Assembly: GCA_010094045.1 (NCBI GenBank)
Contig: ML986711.1
Coordinates: 79,426 to 143,425 of the forward strand
Source: Lojkania enalia
Taxonomy: Eukaryota; Ascomycota; Dothideomycetes; Pleosporales
Length of the DNA: 64,000 bases
Direction: 5' to 3'
Of the stretch, positions 59,375 to 64,000 are shown in pieces (positions within the stretch are counted from its first letter, which is position 1; every line of letters starts with the position of its first letter). The notes under the pieces were generated by a model. That model did no database searches. It saw nothing but the letters and a program-made list of their open reading frames with translations, and was not told the origin of the DNA. The position numbers and the translations under genes were made by a program.

Positions 59375-61010
59375 TCCCAAGCAAAGCTCAAGTTGTATAA
59401 CCTTACAGACTCCATGAAGACACAATAAGGATTACGGGATCTCTGTGAAGTTGCTTATTGGCCTGCGTTGCTGTTTTCGTAGCATCTTCTTCTTGACGAC
59501 TGTATTCTCTCGGAACCAAATGAACTGCAGGCGAAGTACGATTTCGCTCTTGCCCGGGGGCGACGCAGTTTTGTGTAGTGGGGCTAGGTGGAAGGCGACG
59601 TGCTCGGAGTTTAAAGAACGGGGCGTCGTCCGGTCGCGGAGTATTGGGAACTAGGAGGAGGAGTTGACAAGTTTCCAGGCTGCTAGTCCTGTGCTTAGGT
59701 AGCACCTTTCAACGACAGAACAAGATTATTTCTAGTTTTCCTGTCAAGTTAAAATCTTGACGGCTAATGAGAAATACCATTAGCGATACTGTCAAATGTC
59801 GTGGGTTGCTTGGTTTCCCGACGTTTGACAGGCCTGTCACGTGTACCGTGACAAGTCCGAGCCCAACTGTCATTTGTTACGATCCCCCGGCCCAAGCCCG
59901 CGAAGCCCTTCTCCCACATTTCACAGCTTTAATCTCTAATAAATTTTCATAAGCCATTGTTCTAGGCTAACTAGTAACTCTACTGCTAGCCAATGATATG
60001 AGCATGAGGTGGTCACCAGCTTATCAATCATAGTTTCATTGATCACCTTTGAGCACTCCATTGTGATTTATTGGCCTCCACGATGATATGAGGTACTCCA
60101 AGGATAATCCCACACTCACGACAATTAGATCTAGCATAAATAATGGAGCCCTTGACTATTTTTATCTGGGAGCAGTACTATCAACCCGATGAGAGTCCCA
60201 AGGGAATTTTTTGGCATCCTACAATGGTTGACCACGGCATAGTCTATAGCACGGAAGGGGTCCATTAGTGTGGGTGGATGAGCAATTTCCAGCGTTATCT
60301 CCGCTCTTTCCCAGAGAGGTCTTGGAGGTGCTCAAACTTTAATATTCCGATCAAACTTCAAAACTGCTAGAAGAGTTAATGAAGAAAGAGGAAGAGAAGG
60401 AAATAAAAGATTAGAAAGGCAACGATGATGATGGCGACAAGTATCATCAGAGCTTCGGTTGATTTTATAAGCTAAGAATAGTGTTTATCTTGAGCATTGT
60501 TTTAGAAACTTGGCATTCTATTATAAGTGGTTACTTCTACAAAAGTTTTACGTCTCCATAATGCAAGGGGCGAGTTAACTAAAAATGGATGCAAGGGAAC
60601 GTTGCACCCTAGAAGTTCTGTCTAGGACTAAATGGGATTATACATATAGGTAATACTCTTTGTAAAGAGCGTTACTGAATCTTATGCTAAAATATAGCGC
60701 GTAGTCAGAAAGGGTTTAAAGTTTCATCTACCAGGGGGCCTAATCGGTCAATTCGATAACCGACCGGGCGAACCATGAGCCGATACATACGCACAGTAAG
60801 GACAGCTATCCCATAAATCTTTTCATGTAAGATTTTGAGTTACTCTATTGTTCTACCGAAGTTCCAAGAAGAATCGCAATCAATTAGTATACTTTTCCTG
60901 CGTTTCAGGAGTACACTGAGTAGGCTACCTTGATACAAAACCAGCCGTAATCTAAATCGGCGTATCAAAGTCGAATAAATACAATTCGCGATAGCAGGCT
61001 TTCGCAAGTC
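59375..61010. other. AT-rich stretch without a gene
   Basis: 1.6 kb. Small frames at 59403-59705 (both strands) and 59767-59952 are unsupported. No RNA gene recognised. Confidence 0.45.
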
Positions 61011-61782
61011 ATGAAGATCATCGTAACAGGCGCAACGGGCTTTATAGGCGGCGAGATTCTACAAGAAGCTGCAGCCGATCCTAACATCACCGAAGTCTTT
61101 ACCCTAACACGAAAGCCGCTTCCGGACGCCCTAGCGTCATTGTCCAAGGTCACAGGAATAATACACAAGGATTTTTCAAACTACCCCCAAAATGTGCTGG
61201 CGCAACTAGAGGGAGCCGAAGCTTGCATTTGGCACGTATGCCCCAGATCTGCGTTCCATCGAGAATAATGCGCAAACAAACATAAACACTGCTAACAGAT
61301 GCTAAAGGACAATCGGCGTTGCACGCCCAGCTGGAGACCCCAGACCAGTGGATATTGGCTGCACTCAAGCTGCATCCACAGCGTTCGAGAGGCATCTGCA
61401 GCCTCATCTGTCACCGGGTAAGAAATTCAGATTCATTCACACTTCTGGAATACTATCCGAAAAGGATCAATCCAAAACACTATGGACCAATACCGCTGGT
61501 AGACTCTCTCGCGGCGCGTCAGAGACTGCAATTATGGACTTTGCAAAGGACCACGAAGCGACCTATGAAGGCTTTGTCGTAAGACCTGGCTTAGTTCTGC
61601 GGAGAGGCAGTTGGGTTGCGAAGCCCTGGATGGCAATGACCAAGAACTTGTGTATACCAGTTCTGTGGTTGAGTTTAGCGATGTTGGAGATCGCGAAGAA
61701 AGGAGGAGAGAGTAGAATTATTGAGAACAGCGAGCTTATTGAGATAGGAAAGGGACTCGCAGAGAGAAATGAGAGTGGATGA
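61011..61782 (+). CDS. NAD(P)-binding Rossmann-fold protein (NmrA/epimerase-like)
   Basis: Exons are 61011-61231 and 61308-61782, giving 231 residues. The start MKIIVTGATGFIGGEI carries the nucleotide-binding TGATGFIG loop at residues 6-13, and TLTRKPLPDAL follows. The intron appears to be of the GC-AG class: cutting at TG|GCACGT (61232) and AAAG (61307) gives ACIWTIGVARPAGDPRPVDIGCTQAAS, as expected for the family, whereas GT donors nearby do not restore frame. The second half shows KFRFIHTSGILSEKDQSKTLW, where Ser and Tyr of a classical SDR would sit in other contexts, and EGFVVRPGLVLRRGSW. Short relatives in fungi are uncharacterised oxidoreductases; no substrate can be assigned. Confidence 0.68.
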
Positions 61783-64000
61783 AGGCTACAATCCTGTCAT
61801 TTATTTATGAAATGTCGAGTTCATGAGTAGCCTTAGAATTGCTATGGCTCAAGTATCGTGCACAGAGTCGATTGCCAAGTAACAATTGGAGAATTTCATA
61901 ATGTTTGACCGCATTTGCTTCTTAGACATCTATAGCGGAAACTGCCTACCCTTGCCCATCTTCTGCCTTGGTTAAAATGCCTTTAGTGTGATAATGACTT
62001 TAATGTAGCTGACTTTATACATAACTCGCAATGCCTAGTCTTATCAGACACAAATGACTACTAATTTTTCTGAAGTTGATATGTAAGAACAGAATGTTGA
62101 GAATTACTTATAAATAGGGTGAATGTGGAGGCAAATATTTTGTGGGTTCCTGGTTACAAATAGATAGATTTGTTGAGGGCTATGTTCGAGGTTAATCCTT
62201 GCGGAATGTCGGTACTAGCCATCTCTTCGCCGAAGATACTCTTCTTTTGATGACTATGGACTATATGCTAGTGAGTTCTTGAAGTAAATGTAGCTTACAG
62301 CAGCCTATTAATGGCACACCGAAAATGGGATAGTGAACTTTGTGAAGTTTGCTACTAATAGCCTCTAAGGTTTTGCTAATGTCAAAATACTCTCATATGC
62401 TCAGTCGGTATTGTTCTATCTAGGAAAGCTCCCGGCTACCTTTCACAGTTGCGCCAAACCAACAGGACTTATAAATCCCGACATGCCCAAAAGCACATAT
62501 CCACAGCTTGAAGTAAAGATCCAGGAACTCACTAAAACGGACGCAATTCAAACTTTGTAACTGCTTAGATCTTGGCAAAGAGTGGTTAGTTGAGGGTGTC
62601 ACGTGTTTCTACTATCCTATTATAGTTGGTCTATTTTCAGTCCTATATAGTCTCGCCATTGCCAGCTTCTAGCCAGGCAGGCCACTTACCCTCCTTCAAT
62701 ACATCAATATTTGCCTCAGCAATTGATACTGCATGATACGCGACAGAGGGTTTTACGATCTGCCATTTAAATAGAAGGATTTTTATAGCGCGAGGGATAG
62801 TGTTCCTAAACCACTACAATAAGAGCCTCGGGTCAATATTGACTTATCGATCGAATCGATACTAACGAGAATCATTGGTTTTGGCTTCGGTTAAAGTCGG
62901 ATCCAATTCTGGTTGGAAAGCTCCTGGATTACGATCACGTCATTAAATTATTCGTGAGAAATTTGGAAAATAGGCCGGTCCTTGATCAGAAAATAGGTGA
63001 AACCCCACCATTCAATTCTAATTGGTCACTGGATGGAGCGTGCCGAGAGGAGCGTTAACTAGAAAAGCTCGTTCCAAAATTCCGGTGGACGCTTGTCAAA
63101 TGCAATACTAGAAAAAGCTAGATGCCGTGGCGACCTTATCAATGGAAAGAATCAGTAGCAGAACGAACTTTTGGGTCGAAGATCTCATTCCTGATGGCCC
63201 TGCTAACCAATCGATTTACGTCGGCATTGATTCACGCTTCCACGACTTCTTTGGTCGCCTCGATTGCATCAGTTCTGACAAATAGATGATCATTATCCTG
63301 CGGTGCTAGGCTAAAATTATCTTGCACAAATTACCCCACACCTTCCTATTCTCAAAATCGTGCGACCCTGATCCATCTATCGATCCACTATCCCTCATTA
63401 GTGAGACCGGTTCGGAAGTTAAATTCGCTTTGTAAGGTAGGTTCGTCAAGTTCGGATATCTCTCTCCCGATCTCGGGCTTCTCGGTTTGGGTGCCTACGA
63501 GTATGACTCTTTATCGCCTTGCACTTACCACGAGATTCAATATTTTGGCCAAATATCTTCAAGTGACTGTTGATGGAATAGTTAATTATGGTTTGAAACG
63601 GCTCTAGATGATTTGGGGGTTCGCTTATTCAGGGCCTGGTCCGTGCGTCCGGATCACCAACTCGGAATTTCTTGCGTTCGTATGCAGAACTGCGATTACT
63701 TAGCCATCTGTTGGAGTGTCTACCCTGTTGCCCTTCAGCTTGCACGATTCATGAAATTTCCATTTCGATCCCTTCATTTGTTGCTAGCACGCACTTTCCA
63801 ACCCCATTCTTTTGCTTGTCTCTCGTTGCCTAGCCCTAAGACCGCCACCGAAATGTTGTCAGAGCTGGCTGGCTCTGATGAGGGTTGGGAAAACTGCGTC
63901 TATTGACTAGAAATGCGAGACATGCTACATATATATCCCTGGACCTGCCAAGGGGCTAACTGTGAATAGCTTAGCCGTAACACACCCCCCCAGCTGCAGT
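61783..64000. other. Gene-poor right edge
   Basis: 2.2 kb with only short frames (for example 63401-63607 and 63613-63906) that show no domain. A gene starting beyond the edge could use part of this as promoter. Confidence 0.45.

Noticed and set aside
61011..61782. Reading the NAD(P)-binding gene as a frameshifted pseudogene
   Set aside because: A GC-AG intron (61232-61307) restores one complete family-like frame, so a broken gene need not be assumed.

Overview
The window looks like genomic DNA of a filamentous ascomycete. The genes are split by many short introns (mostly 43-115 bp), with GT donors and CTAAC/CTGAC-like branch sites just before the acceptors. It also has typical ascomycete families: kinesin-3, VPS16, mitochondrial EF-Tu, RAD5, C6 zinc-cluster regulators, and Asp f 2/Pra1-like zinc scavengers. 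I cannot name the species. All gene models were read by hand from the sequence, with splice sites chosen so that phases match and family motifs are restored.

Left part (1-18 kb) is a gene-dense housekeeping block: a DJ-1/Hsp31-like glyoxalase running off the left edge, tRNA 2'-O-methyltransferase TRM3, a short kinesin-3, an RFTS-domain protein resembling fission-yeast Raf2, mitochondrial EF-Tu, 3-hydroxyisobutyryl-CoA hydrolase and VPS16.

Middle part (18.8-32.2 kb) is the most interesting: six genes on strictly alternating strands that look like a small-molecule, probably metal-chelator, cluster. They are a cysteine-synthase-like PLP enzyme fused to a rhodanese, a free-standing ATP-grasp ligase, a nicotianamine-synthase-like enzyme, a POT-family peptide transporter, an ACC-synthase-like aminotransferase, and a secreted Asp f 2/Pra1-type zinc-binding protein ending in a CHTHADG-x-VHC tail. 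No polyketide or non-ribosomal peptide synthetase is present. A decayed second copy of the zinc-binding protein lies about 2 kb downstream in an AT-rich, stop-rich stretch (32.2-37 kb).

Right part: a Thr/Ser-rich wall protein built from a run of 24-126 bp phase-0 exons (37-40.4 kb), a membrane-anchored pepsin-fold protein missing one catalytic Asp (42.3-44.5 kb), a C6 transcription factor divergent from an MFS drug/H+ antiporter (46.4-50.7 kb), RAD5, an NDUFAF6-like phytoene-synthase-fold protein, then a gene-poor stretch to the right edge with a small hypothetical gene and an NAD(P)-binding oxidoreductase.
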